Positions 1 to 8,408 of a stretch of 62,189 bases of DNA are shown in pieces. The notes under the pieces are model-generated. The model made no database searches, was not told where the DNA came from, and saw only the letters and a list, made by a program, of their open reading frames with translations. Numbering within the stretch: the stretch's first letter is position 1; each line of letters begins with the position of its first letter. The DNA is from Elusimicrobiota bacterium (GTDB lineage Bacteria; Elusimicrobiota; Elusimicrobia; Elusimicrobiales; UBA9959), in assembly GCA_009773155.1 (NCBI GenBank), contig WOVA01000010.1, positions 1-62,189 of the forward strand. The letters run 5' to 3'. The translations under genes were made by a program, and so were the position numbers.

Positions 1-99
1 GTCGGTCTCTGAAGACTTCCGAACCGCCGTATGCCGAACGGCACGTACGGTGGTGTGGTGAGGACGGCGGGTGAAATAATCACCCGCCTCCTACCCGAT
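1..99 (+). mobile_element. 3' end of a class C group II intron (domains V and VI)
   Basis: Bases 24-31 pair with 46-53, including a G-T pair at 26/51. A two-base CG bulge (44-45) and an upper stem 32-35/40-43 capped by GAAC complete a 34-nt hairpin. This is domain V, and its CGC triad at 25-27 is the form typical of bacterial class C introns. Domain VI follows: stem 66-73/81-88, loop 74-80, and an unpaired A at 93 in the branch-point position, 6 nt before the expected 3' end at about 99 (CCCGAT). The catalytic RNA's 5' domains and any reverse transcriptase gene would lie left of the window. Class C introns usually insert just after transcription terminators; the 5' exon is not visible here. 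Confidence 0.82.
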
Positions 100-110
100 C
101 GCTCAAGCGC

Positions 111-881
111 TTATTGCAGGGGGGTGCCCGGGAGTTTTTGCGTGCTGCCGGCCCCGGGGTAAACCACAGGGGAGTGCTCTATCTCTTCGGTCGCCCGCGG
201 CACGGGCGTGCCGGTCTCTTCTTCCGGCGGTCCGTCCGCCTCCGGGGGAGGCGGGTTCTTCAGACTGGCGTAGATGTCCGTCGCCGTCTTCCAGAGCAGG
301 TTCCGGTGCAGCGCGTTCTCTCTGGCGCCGGGGCGGGCGAAGGGGTAAAGAGGGAAGATCAGCGCGTGGAAGACGGTCTTGTGGGTGGCGAGCTCGTCGG
401 CCAGGACGTGCTTGTACCTGTCCGAGGTGGCCACCAGTCTGTAGTTGGCCCGCAGAGAGCGCGGGAAGATCATTATCCAGGGAGTCTCCACCAGGAAAGA
501 GCCGAAAATATTGCGGTAGGTCCAGCGTCCGTATGTGGTGATGTCCAGATAGAGAGTCCCTTCTCCCCTGGCGCGGTCGTAGAGGCCGGCTTCAGCCAGG
601 ATCTTTTCCGCCTTTTTCCTGAGCCCGAAGAATTCTTCCCTTGTGACGGGCACGGGTTTGGGCGGGGGCGTCCCTTCCAGGGTGCCCTGCCCGATGAGCT
701 CCGCGGGGTTGAAGTACGGATAATTGGTCCAGGTGAACTTGATCGCCGAGAAGGGGACGATGTCCCTGTCGCCGAGCATTTCGCGCAGGCCGTTGCGGTC
801 CACGCGCACGTCCCCGGACTGGAAAGAGGCGCAGCCGGAGAGGGCCAGCGCCGGAATAAGGAATAGTCTGTTCAGTTTCAT
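111..881 (-). CDS. predicted lipoprotein of unknown function
   Basis: The 256-residue product begins with a lipoprotein signal peptide: basic MKLNR, a hydrophobic stretch, and lipobox LSGC with Cys17 as the lipidated residue. The mature part has an Arg/Trp/Tyr-rich middle (around residues 95-150, with WTYRNIFGSF and PWIMIFP) and a proline-rich, probably disordered tail after about residue 205. I do not recognise a family. It should be anchored in a membrane facing the periplasm. A weak AGGA precedes the ATG by 5 nt. It lies 72 bp downstream of the hybrid kinase gene on the same strand and may be co-transcribed. Its stop codon is only about 11 bp from the intron 3' end, so its own terminator region is where the intron appears to have inserted. 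Confidence 0.75.
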   Translation of the reverse strand: MKLNRLFLIPALALSGCASFQSGDVRVDRNGLREMLGDRDIVPFSAIKFTWTNYPYFNPAELIGQGTLEGTPPPKPVPVTREEFFGLRKKAEKILAEAGLYDRARGEGTLYLDITTYGRWTYRNIFGSFLVETPWIMIFPRSLRANYRLVATSDRYKHVLADELATHKTVFHALIFPLYPFARPGARENALHRNLLWKTATDIYASLKNPPPPEADGPPEEETGTPVPRATEEIEHSPVVYPGAGSTQKLPGTPLQ

Positions 882-953
882 CCAGTCCTACAAAATATCA
901 CATTAGCGGACCAAAATCCAAATAGAGGAGCGGATTTGCATGGCCCGCGAGGC

Positions 954-3146
954 TCAGCCCAGGGCCGCCGTGATGATGCCCGAGTCCAGCGGGCCCTCGA
1001 AATAGGCGTCGGCGCCGGCGTCCAGCGCCCGACGGGAGAACTCCTCCTCGGGCTCGCCGGATACAAGAAAGACCCGGCAGTCCGGCAGCCGCAGGCTTTT
1101 CACCGCCGCGGCCAGCTCCAGGCCGCTTATGCCGCCCATGTTCTGGTCCGTGAACACGGCGTAGGCCGTCGGCGGGCTGCGCTCCGGGTCCCGTCGCAGG
1201 AATTCCAGCAGGTCCTCCGCGCGGGAGAAGACGCGCGTCTCGGCTCCTTCCTCCTCCAGGCGGCGGAATTCGATGGCGATGCACTTGCGGGCGAGTTCAT
1301 CGTCGTCGCAGGCCAGCACCACTCGCCGCCCCGCGCCCGGTCCGCCCCGCGCGCTGGTTCCCGCCCGCCGGCCGGGCAGCTCCGGCCGGGAAAGATCGGG
1401 GGGCAGCGGGCCGGCCGCCGGTTCCGTTTCCGGCGAGGCCGGCAGAGAGACCGTGAACTTCACGCCCGCCCCTCCGGGCAGGTTGGCGGCGGAAACGGAG
1501 CCGCCGTGCGTCTCCACTATCCTCTTTACCGCGGCCAGGCCCAGCCCCGTGCCGCGCGCCTTGTTCCCGGTGAAGAAGAATTCGAACAGGCGCGGCAGGT
1601 TCTCCTCCGGCACAGGAGGCCCGTCGTTGGCGATGGAGAGTTCGACCGTATCCCGTCCGTCACCCGAATCCACGGAGATAGTGCCCTTCGCCTCGCCGCC
1701 CGCCCGGGTCAGGGCCTCGGCCGCGTTCCCGAATATGTTGGCGAGCGCGCGCGAGAGCCGCGCGGCGTCGGCCAGCGGCTTCCTGGAATGCCGCAGTGCC
1801 CAGCGGATCCCGACGCCGGGCGCCGGGGAGGCATGCGCGGCCAGGCCGACCGACGCCTCCAGGATAGCGGGCAGGCTTTCGGGTCTCAACTCGGCCCCGG
1901 CCTCCCTTGAAAAGTCGAGAACGTCGGATATCATCGAGTCCGCGTGAGTGATGGCGCCGTCGATCGCCAGGCGCGCACGCTCCAGCTCCGCGGGGTCGTC
2001 CTTGAACCCGCCCAGCGAGCCGAGCAGCGCCTTGGTCATGGCGAAAGGCCTGCGCACGTCGTGGGCCAGCATTGCCGCGGTCTGGCCTATCGCCGCCAGT
2101 GACGACTGGAGGCGTATCTTGGCGTAAGCCTCGCGAAGCAGGACGGCGAAGCGGCCTATTTCATGGACGTCCAGCATGGAGGGGGCGGGCTCCGCGGCGT
2201 CCGGGCCGGCGTTTATGCCGTCCATCATCTTCTTAATGTTCCGCGCCACCTGCAGCGCTATCAGGTTTGAGACGGACCAGAGCGCGTAAATGATGAACAG
2301 CAGCGAGGTGGCCTGGTAAGCGTCCCGCACGATCAGGATCTTCAGTCCGAACAGCAGGCCGACCAGCGCGGCGTTGAACAGGAAAATGATCATCGCCAGC
2401 CGCACCCGTATGCCGTCCCAGCGGGACCACGCGCCGGAGCCGGCTTTTTCCGGCCAGGTCTGCGCCGCCACCAGCAGCAGCAGGCCCCACAGCCAGCCGT
2501 ACTCGTGGAAGGTAGCCGTCTGACCCATCATGACGCCCTCGTTGTAGCCGAGGGCGACCGAGGTAAGTGAGAGCAGCAGCACGCCGTGAGTAAGCAGCAG
2601 CCAGTAGGCTGAATTAGCTTTAAGGCCCAGTGTGAAGGCCAGCGCTATAGCCACCGCCTGCACCGTGCGGAAGGCCGTGCCGAGAAAGTAGTTCAGGGCG
2701 CCTCCGTGGTTGCCGCTCTGCACGTAGGGAAGCAGCACGTAGCGTACGGAGACGAACAGGCAGACCAGGGCGACCAGCGCCAGGAAGCGCCTTTCCGCCG
2801 GTTCCAGCCGGGTCTCTTCCCCGTAGGGCCGGGCCAGGTAGGCCGCGAGGGCCGTGACATAGGCCGTGAAGACGACCCCCTCGGCGGGGAACAGCCACCA
2901 CGCCGAAAAGTCCAGGCGGAACTGCAGGTTGAAGAGCAGGTCGCCGGCGAGCAGGGCCGCGACCGCCGTTTTCCAGCTCCAATGGGAACGCGGGGCCAGG
3001 TAAAAGGCCAGGACCACCAGCGCCGCCTCCACCGCCAGCTGCACGACGGAGATGGATTCCTTCCAGCGGGCCTCCGGCAGGAACAGCGCCCCCAGCGCCG
3101 TGGCGGCGGCGGCGTAGCGTATGGGCAGCACCAGATCTTTTTTCAT
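954..3146 (-). CDS. membrane hybrid sensor histidine kinase with C-terminal receiver domain
   Basis: The first ~310 residues hold eight or nine predicted membrane helices with no recognisable extracellular sensor. A HisKA segment follows with the phosphoacceptor in MLAHDVRRPF (His362). The HATPase domain has an N box (NIFGNAAEAL) and G boxes (ATP lid GTGLGLAAVKR). The C-terminal receiver (from about residue 608) keeps the acidic cluster DDDE and phosphoacceptor Asp667 (FTDQNM). However, the invariant Lys-Pro is replaced: YFEGPLD has Gly where Lys is expected. Loss of that Lys usually impairs phosphorylation-driven switching, so the receiver may act as a phosphate sink or in a constitutive state. 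No separate response regulator adjoins. Specificity is unknown. Confidence 0.85.
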   Translation of the reverse strand: MKKDLVLPIRYAAAATALGALFLPEARWKESISVVQLAVEAALVVLAFYLAPRSHWSWKTAVAALLAGDLLFNLQFRLDFSAWWLFPAEGVVFTAYVTALAAYLARPYGEETRLEPAERRFLALVALVCLFVSVRYVLLPYVQSGNHGGALNYFLGTAFRTVQAVAIALAFTLGLKANSAYWLLLTHGVLLLSLTSVALGYNEGVMMGQTATFHEYGWLWGLLLLVAAQTWPEKAGSGAWSRWDGIRVRLAMIIFLFNAALVGLLFGLKILIVRDAYQATSLLFIIYALWSVSNLIALQVARNIKKMMDGINAGPDAAEPAPSMLDVHEIGRFAVLLREAYAKIRLQSSLAAIGQTAAMLAHDVRRPFAMTKALLGSLGGFKDDPAELERARLAIDGAITHADSMISDVLDFSREAGAELRPESLPAILEASVGLAAHASPAPGVGIRWALRHSRKPLADAARLSRALANIFGNAAEALTRAGGEAKGTISVDSGDGRDTVELSIANDGPPVPEENLPRLFEFFFTGNKARGTGLGLAAVKRIVETHGGSVSAANLPGGAGVKFTVSLPASPETEPAAGPLPPDLSRPELPGRRAGTSARGGPGAGRRVVLACDDDELARKCIAIEFRRLEEEGAETRVFSRAEDLLEFLRRDPERSPPTAYAVFTDQNMGGISGLELAAAVKSLRLPDCRVFLVSGEPEEEFSRRALDAGADAYFEGPLDSGIITAALG

Positions 3147-3196
3147 GACAGTCCCCGACAGTTCCGGCTTCCCCGGGGCCGCCCGGAGGATAAACC

Positions 3197-3245
3197 ATTA
3201 TATTAATTTGCGTCAATGCCGCCGCCGCCATCCTATTTATATAAT
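3197..3245. promoter_or_regulatory. divergent -10 elements between kinase and GNAT operon
   Basis: A TATAAT on the minus strand (3197-3202) faces the kinase gene, and a TATAAT on the plus strand (3240-3245) faces the GNAT-luxE-luxC operon. No good -35 box was found for either, so the pair is supported by position and -10 match only. Confidence 0.4.
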
Positions 3246-3299
3246 ATAGGGACCCCCTGAAAACAGCGGTCAAAGGGGCGAACGCTGAGGTGTAAAAAG

Positions 3300-4529
3300 A
3301 TGAATTTCCGTCATGTCGACTTAACGGTCAATTCGGGGGAGAATAACTTCGTCATACGCATCCGCAACGCCAGACAGGAGGACGGCCGCCGCATACAGAT
3401 GCTCTTCGCGGAGGTGTACGGGCATAACTACCCGATGTCCCTGGTCTCGGACCGCGCGAAAATGAACCACGCTATCGCCAGCGACGACTATTTCTGGCTG
3501 GTCGCCGAGCATAACGGCCGCATCATCGCCAGTCAGATCATGCATATAGACCCTGAGAACCGGCTCGGCAAGGCCATCGGGGCGGTCGTATCGCGCGAAT
3601 ACCGCAAGCATAAGCTCAACAATATCATGATGAATCTCATCATGGAGAGCGTCACCAAAAAGCACAAGATCGTGGACGCCGTGTACGCCACCACCCGGAC
3701 CGTGACCGCCGCCCCCCAGAAGGTCCTGGACAATCTGGGTTTCTCCGCCCTCGGCATCTTCCCCAACGCCCACAAGATCCACGACCACGAGACCTACTGC
3801 CTGACGGCCTACTATGTCCTCTCCGCGTGGGGCAAGCGCCGCAAGCCGGTGAAGATGCTCAGGGAGATAGAGCCGTTCTTCCGCCTGGCCCAGCGCGAGC
3901 TGCTCAGCCGGCTGACCGGCAGGGAGCTGCAGCTGGGGAAGGCGCGCTTCGTGGCGGAGAAGTCCCCCGACGCGGGCCTGCCCAACCGGGCCGACCAGAA
4001 ACTGATACAGTTCGAGACGATACACGCTTCCAGCTTCGTCGCCGATCGCTTCCACAGGACGAAGAGCACCGGGGTCTTCTCCAACTTCTACGTGCCTTTC
4101 CATAAACCCAACATGATGCTCATCTCGCACGACCAGAAGACGGAGATCTACATGCAGTACAACCCCCAGGACAAGTACACCGCTATCCTCGGCGGCAGGA
4201 GCGAAACGAACGACCTGTCGCTGCTGCTCAACAGCGCCGCGGACGTGCTGAGCAACCTCAACATCAGCTACCTTGAGTGCCTGGTGGACGCCTATACGCC
4301 GGAGCTGCAGCGGCAGGCGATAGACGCGGGCTTCCTGCCGAGCGCCTATTTCCCGGCGATGCGCCTGGTGGGACGCAAGCGGTGGGACTATATCGCCTTC
4401 TCCCGCTCCTTCGAGACGCTGGACTTCCGCAAGGTGACCCTCATCCCCGCCTACCGCGCCTACCTGAAAGAGTACCTGAAGATGTGGAACGCCATGTACG
4501 TGGAGTCGGCCATCAGGAGCGGGGAGTGA
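3300..4529 (+). CDS. GNAT-fold N-acyltransferase, first gene of LuxE/LuxC operon
   Basis: The 409-residue protein has an N-terminal GNAT acetyl/acyltransferase domain (about residues 18-175). It has the usual order of strands, with IGAVVSREYRKHKLNNIMM in the acyl-CoA-binding motif A position, though that motif lacks the usual glycines. Residues ~230-380 look like a second, degenerate GNAT-like half ending in GFLPSAYFPAMR. A tandem GNAT layout is common in N-acyltransferases that use acyl donors larger than acetyl. The ATG follows GAGGTG by 8 nt. The stop codon overlaps a possible GTG start of the next gene, so the three genes from here to 8331 form one transcription unit. The acceptor substrate is unknown. 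The neighbours suggest the protein takes or supplies a fatty or aryl acyl group. Confidence 0.72.
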   Translation: MNFRHVDLTVNSGENNFVIRIRNARQEDGRRIQMLFAEVYGHNYPMSLVSDRAKMNHAIASDDYFWLVAEHNGRIIASQIMHIDPENRLGKAIGAVVSREYRKHKLNNIMMNLIMESVTKKHKIVDAVYATTRTVTAAPQKVLDNLGFSALGIFPNAHKIHDHETYCLTAYYVLSAWGKRRKPVKMLREIEPFFRLAQRELLSRLTGRELQLGKARFVAEKSPDAGLPNRADQKLIQFETIHASSFVADRFHRTKSTGVFSNFYVPFHKPNMMLISHDQKTEIYMQYNPQDKYTAILGGRSETNDLSLLLNSAADVLSNLNISYLECLVDAYTPELQRQAIDAGFLPSAYFPAMRLVGRKRWDYIAFSRSFETLDFRKVTLIPAYRAYLKEYLKMWNAMYVESAIRSGE

Positions 4530-4582
4530 GGGCCAGGGCCTGTTCCAGGCCGATAGCGCGCCCGTTGGGAGACCGCACCCGC

Positions 4583-5686
4583 ATGGGGCGGCTCGTAGAG
4601 CTGCCGCCTTACCGCCATTCCGCCTCAGACAAGGCCCTTTTTATCGCGGCGCTGCGCGAGTCTGCCGCCATCCATCTCCGCCGCTGCCCGGGGTTCGCCG
4701 GCCTGTGGAAAGCGGAGGGCTTCAGGCCCGCCGACCTGCGCTCCTGGCGCGACACGGCGCGCATGCCGCAGATCGTGGTGGCCGCGTTCAAGGAACGCGA
4801 CCTGGTTAGCGCGACACGGCGCGAGACCGTCCTGGAGATGACCTCCAGCGGCACCTCCGGCCAGCGCAGCCGCATCGTGTTCGACAGGGGCTCCCTGCTG
4901 CGCCTTCAGCGGCAGGCCTGGCAGGTCTTCAACGGCATGGGCCTGGCCGCCGGGGAGACCGTCACCGACTATCTCTGCTTCACCTACGACCCCGCCGTGG
5001 CGAAGAACGTCGGCACGGCCTTCAGCGACGAGAGCATCACCGGCCTGACGCTGCGCGGCGAGGTCTTCTACGCGCTGCGCTGGGACGCCGGGAAGAAGGA
5101 TTTCTATTTCGACCTCGAAGGATCGGTGGCCGCGCTTGAGCGCTTAGAGCGGAGCGGCCGCCCGGCCCGCCTGGTGGGCTTCCCCGCCCACGCGATGGCG
5201 GTCTGTTCGGAATTCGCCCGCCGGCACGGCCGCGCCGCCCGGCTGCACCCGGACAGCAGGGTGATAACCGGCGGCGGCTGGAAGGACAAACAGGACCGCG
5301 CCGTGGATAAAGGCGAGATGCGGGCCCGGCTGGCCCGCGCCCTGGGCCTGCCGGCCGGGCACGTGCGCGATCTCTTCGGCATGGTCGAGCATGGGGTACC
5401 GTACGTGGACTGCCGGCTCGGCAATTTCCACGTGCCGGTCTACAGCCGCGTGATAGTCCGGCACCCGGCCACGCTGCGGCCGCTGCCTTACGGCGAGACC
5501 GGCCTGCTGCAGTTCATCGCCCCTTACCTCTCCAGCTACCCGTCGATCTCGCTGCTGTCGAGCGACAGGGGCCGGCTCGAAAAGAGGTGTGCCTGCGGCC
5601 TCGGCGGAGAGGTGCTGCATATAGCCGGCCGCGCCGGCCTCACTAAGCTCAAGGGCTGCGCCGTTTCCGCCGCTTCAACTTTATGA
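4583..5686 (+). CDS. LuxE-type acyl-protein synthetase
   Basis: The 367-residue product matches the LuxE/acyl-protein synthetase branch of adenylate-forming enzymes. In the Lux system these activate a fatty acid with ATP and pass the acyl group through a Cys to the LuxC reductase. Visible marks are the opening LPPYRHS, the Ser/Thr/Gly ATP loop TSSGTSGQRS (residues ~89-98), the core GMVEHGVPYVDC, and a C-terminal CACGLGG cysteine cluster. I chose ATG 4583 because family members begin just before LPPY. A GTG at 4526, overlapping the GNAT stop as GTGA with AGGAG 6 nt upstream, is an equally serious alternative adding 19 residues. The stop overlaps the next ATG (ATGA), indicating translational coupling. 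No luxD thioesterase or luciferase genes are near, so light production is not implied. Confidence 0.8.
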   Translation: MGRLVELPPYRHSASDKALFIAALRESAAIHLRRCPGFAGLWKAEGFRPADLRSWRDTARMPQIVVAAFKERDLVSATRRETVLEMTSSGTSGQRSRIVFDRGSLLRLQRQAWQVFNGMGLAAGETVTDYLCFTYDPAVAKNVGTAFSDESITGLTLRGEVFYALRWDAGKKDFYFDLEGSVAALERLERSGRPARLVGFPAHAMAVCSEFARRHGRAARLHPDSRVITGGGWKDKQDRAVDKGEMRARLARALGLPAGHVRDLFGMVEHGVPYVDCRLGNFHVPVYSRVIVRHPATLRPLPYGETGLLQFIAPYLSSYPSISLLSSDRGRLEKRCACGLGGEVLHIAGRAGLTKLKGCAVSAASTL

Positions 5687-8331
5687 AAAAGAACAACGCC
5701 TATCTTTTCGGCAGGAGCCTGCGCCGCTCCGCTCCGTGGACGCCGGCCGAGGTGGAGGAGATCTGCCGCCGGGCCCGCGCCGCCGCAGCGCCGCTCGCCG
5801 CGGCCGCCCCCGGCTACGTGCTGGAGACGCTGGACGCCGTCGGCCGCTTCTGCGGCGACAAGCGGGGAGCCTGGTACCGCGAAGCGTTCCGGGAGATGAA
5901 GGCGTACTCCGGCTTTTCCCGCGAGACCGTCGGGCTGCTCCTGGACTCGCTGCCGCGGATGTTCAGCCGCGCCGAGACCGAAAAGCGCCTGGCCCTGGAA
6001 CTCGGCCTGCCCGGCGCGCTTGAAGGCTGCGTGGGCCGCGACGGCTACGACGGGCTGGTCACCGCCTCGCCCAGGGGCGCCGTGCTCCATATCTGCGCCG
6101 GCAATGTCTTTATAGGCGCGATAGATTCCCTGCTGATGGGGATGCTGACGCGCAACGCCAATGTGGTCAAGGCCTCCAGCGGCGGCGGCGCCGCCATCGC
6201 CCATTTCGCGCGGGCGCTTAAGAAATGCGACCGCAGGGGACTGCTCGCCTCCTCGGTGGCCGTCCTCGAGTGGCCGGGCGGCTCGCGGGAGCTGGAGCTG
6301 TCCGCGGCCCGCTCCGTCGACGCCGTCATGGTCTGGGGCGGGGAGCAGGCGGTGTCCGCCTGGCGCTCCGCGGCCCCTTCCGGCACGCACGTGGCCGGCT
6401 TCGGCCCCAAGATGAGCCTCGCCGTGGTCCTGCCTTCGGCGCTGGCCGCCGAGGGCGCCGCCGCGGTGGCGGAAAAAATAGCGCGCGACGCCAGCTTCGC
6501 GGAGCAGCAGGCCTGCTCCTCCCCTCAGAACGTTTTCATCGTGGACCCGGCGCTGCGCCGACGGGACCCGCTGGCCCGCGAGTTCCGCCTGGCCCTGGCG
6601 GCCGGCTTCAGGAAGGCCGCCGCGGAGCTGCCGCCCGGCCCGCTTTCCTTCGACGAGCAGGCCGAGCTCACCCGCGCGCGCGGTCTGGCGAAGATAGACG
6701 CCGCGGCCGGCGAGGCCGCGCTCGAAAGCGCTTTTCCTTCCACGGACTGGACCGTCATCTCCGAGAAAGACCAGCGGTTCACTCCCTCCCCGCTCAACCG
6801 CTCCCTCTACCTCAAGTGCGTGTCTTCGCTGGACGCGGTAGAGAAGGCCGTGTCCGCCTGGCGCGGCATGATACAGACCGCCGGCGTCGCCGGGACGCTG
6901 GCCGAGAGGCGGGAGATCGCCCGCAGGCTGTCGCCGCTGGGCGTGGCCCGCGTCACCAGGGTGGGGGCAATGCTGGAGGCCCCGCCCGGCTCCCCTCACG
7001 ACGGTACTTTCCCGATGCGTGAGCTGGTGCGCTTCACCGGCGTCGAGGGCGGGCCCTCGGCGGCGGATACGCTTTCGGAGCTGGTGGCGCACGCCCGCTC
7101 ACGCAGCCCGTTCTACCGCAAGCATCTCCGCGGGGTCGCCCCGATAGTGTCGGAGGAGGGGTTCAGCAAGGTGCCTCTGCTCACCAAGGACCATATCCTG
7201 GCCAATACCCCTCCGGACAGCGAGGCTATGTTCACCGCCCCGGTGAGCGGAGGGGTCTATTTCGCCAGCGGCGGTTCCACCGGCAGCCCGAAATACATCT
7301 TCTTCGAGGCCCGCGAGCACGACAGGGTCAGCCGCACCTTCGCGGCCAGCATGATGAACGCCGGCCTGACCGCCGGGGACAGGGTGGCTAATCTCTTCGT
7401 CGCCGGTAATCTCTGGTCCAGCTGGCTCGGCGTCGAGAGGGCGCTGGCGCTGACGCCGGCCGTTTCGGTGCCCATAGGCAGCGCCCTGCCGCTGCCCGCC
7501 ATCGCGGCCTACCTGCGCGACTTCAGGGTTACCGTCATCGTCGGCCTGCCGTCCTTCCTCCTCAAGCTGGCCGAGTTCGTCAGGGAGCATAAAAAAGAAT
7601 ACCCCTTTCCCCTGAAGACCATCCTGTTCGGCGGTGAATACGCCGGCCCGGAGATGGTCGCCTTCTTCCGCGGCGTGTTCCCGGGCGTGAGCGTCCGCTC
7701 CGTCGCCTACGCCTCGGTGGACGCCGGCATCATCGCCTACCAGTGCCCTCACTGCCCGGGCGCCGTGCATCATCTTTTCGAGTCCGAGCAGCACCTGGAG
7801 ATACTCGACCCCGCCGCCGGCCTGCCCGTGAAATCCGGGGCGACGGGGGAACTGACCGTCACCGTGCTGCATAAGCGCCACATGCCTATCATCCGCTTCA
7901 GGGTGGGGGACCTCGGCCGCTGGGTGGAGGGACCGTGCCGCTGCGGCCGCGCGGACCGGCGCTTCGAGATACTCGGGCGCTGCGACGACCGCATCCACGC
8001 GGGCGGCGCGCATATATTCGTCGGAGATATTTCCCGCGCCGTGGCCTCGGTGAAGGGGCTGAGCCTTAATTTCCAGCTGGAGATCTCCGCCGGCGCGGCC
8101 GGGGACCGGCTGAAGCTGCGCGTGGAGACCAGGGACGCCTCCCCGGCCCAGAAGGGCGCGGAGGCGGCGCTGCTGGCCGCTTTGAGGAAGAACTGCCGGG
8201 ACATGGCGGATTCGCTGGACATGAAGTGGCTGGCGCCGCCGGAGCTGGAGCTGCTGCCGCCGGGCGCCATAGAGCGCGTGCAGCGGACCGGCAAGATACG
8301 CCGGGTTATAGACCGCCGGGTGAAGGCCTGA
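5683..8331 (+). CDS. fusion of LuxC-type acyl reductase with PaaK-like adenylate-forming domain
   Basis: Residues 1 to ~430 are a LuxC acyl-CoA/acyl-protein reductase of the aldehyde dehydrogenase superfamily, with the NADPH-binding half and the catalytic Cys278 in EQQACSSPQN. Residues ~455-882 form a second enzyme, a phenylacetate-CoA ligase/CapK-like adenylate-forming domain. It has the ATP loop ASGGSTGSPKY (~528-538), the PaaK-type YASVDAG, the paired cysteines of QCPHCPG, IIRFRVGDLGRW and a final lysine-rich KIRRV. One chain could therefore activate a carboxylic acid and reduce the acyl group to an aldehyde, with LuxE upstream as a second activator. Typical LuxC proteins are about 480 residues and lack the second domain. 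It starts in an ATGA overlap with luxE. Substrate chain length and product are unknown. Confidence 0.82.
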   Translation: MKKNNAYLFGRSLRRSAPWTPAEVEEICRRARAAAAPLAAAAPGYVLETLDAVGRFCGDKRGAWYREAFREMKAYSGFSRETVGLLLDSLPRMFSRAETEKRLALELGLPGALEGCVGRDGYDGLVTASPRGAVLHICAGNVFIGAIDSLLMGMLTRNANVVKASSGGGAAIAHFARALKKCDRRGLLASSVAVLEWPGGSRELELSAARSVDAVMVWGGEQAVSAWRSAAPSGTHVAGFGPKMSLAVVLPSALAAEGAAAVAEKIARDASFAEQQACSSPQNVFIVDPALRRRDPLAREFRLALAAGFRKAAAELPPGPLSFDEQAELTRARGLAKIDAAAGEAALESAFPSTDWTVISEKDQRFTPSPLNRSLYLKCVSSLDAVEKAVSAWRGMIQTAGVAGTLAERREIARRLSPLGVARVTRVGAMLEAPPGSPHDGTFPMRELVRFTGVEGGPSAADTLSELVAHARSRSPFYRKHLRGVAPIVSEEGFSKVPLLTKDHILANTPPDSEAMFTAPVSGGVYFASGGSTGSPKYIFFEAREHDRVSRTFAASMMNAGLTAGDRVANLFVAGNLWSSWLGVERALALTPAVSVPIGSALPLPAIAAYLRDFRVTVIVGLPSFLLKLAEFVREHKKEYPFPLKTILFGGEYAGPEMVAFFRGVFPGVSVRSVAYASVDAGIIAYQCPHCPGAVHHLFESEQHLEILDPAAGLPVKSGATGELTVTVLHKRHMPIIRFRVGDLGRWVEGPCRCGRADRRFEILGRCDDRIHAGGAHIFVGDISRAVASVKGLSLNFQLEISAGAAGDRLKLRVETRDASPAQKGAEAALLAALRKNCRDMADSLDMKWLAPPELELLPPGAIERVQRTGKIRRVIDRRVKA

Positions 8332-8408
8332 CTGGTACCGCGCGCCGGCCGCTTTGCTAGAATATTCCCGGGCCGCCGCGCCCGGAAGAACCGATAACGG
8401 AGGACCAC

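Noticed and set aside
1-110. Hairpins near the left edge read as a terminator for the lipoprotein gene
   Set aside because: The stem-loops match group II intron domains V and VI in detail and lack a T-run.
4277-4582. Upstream extension of the LuxE frame
   Set aside because: The first ~80 codons overlap the GNAT gene out of frame and look like shadow sequence. The true start is at 4526 or 4583.
3300-8331. Bioluminescence operon
   Set aside because: LuxC and LuxE-like proteins occur, but luxA, luxB and luxD are absent and the LuxC is fused to a PaaK-like domain.
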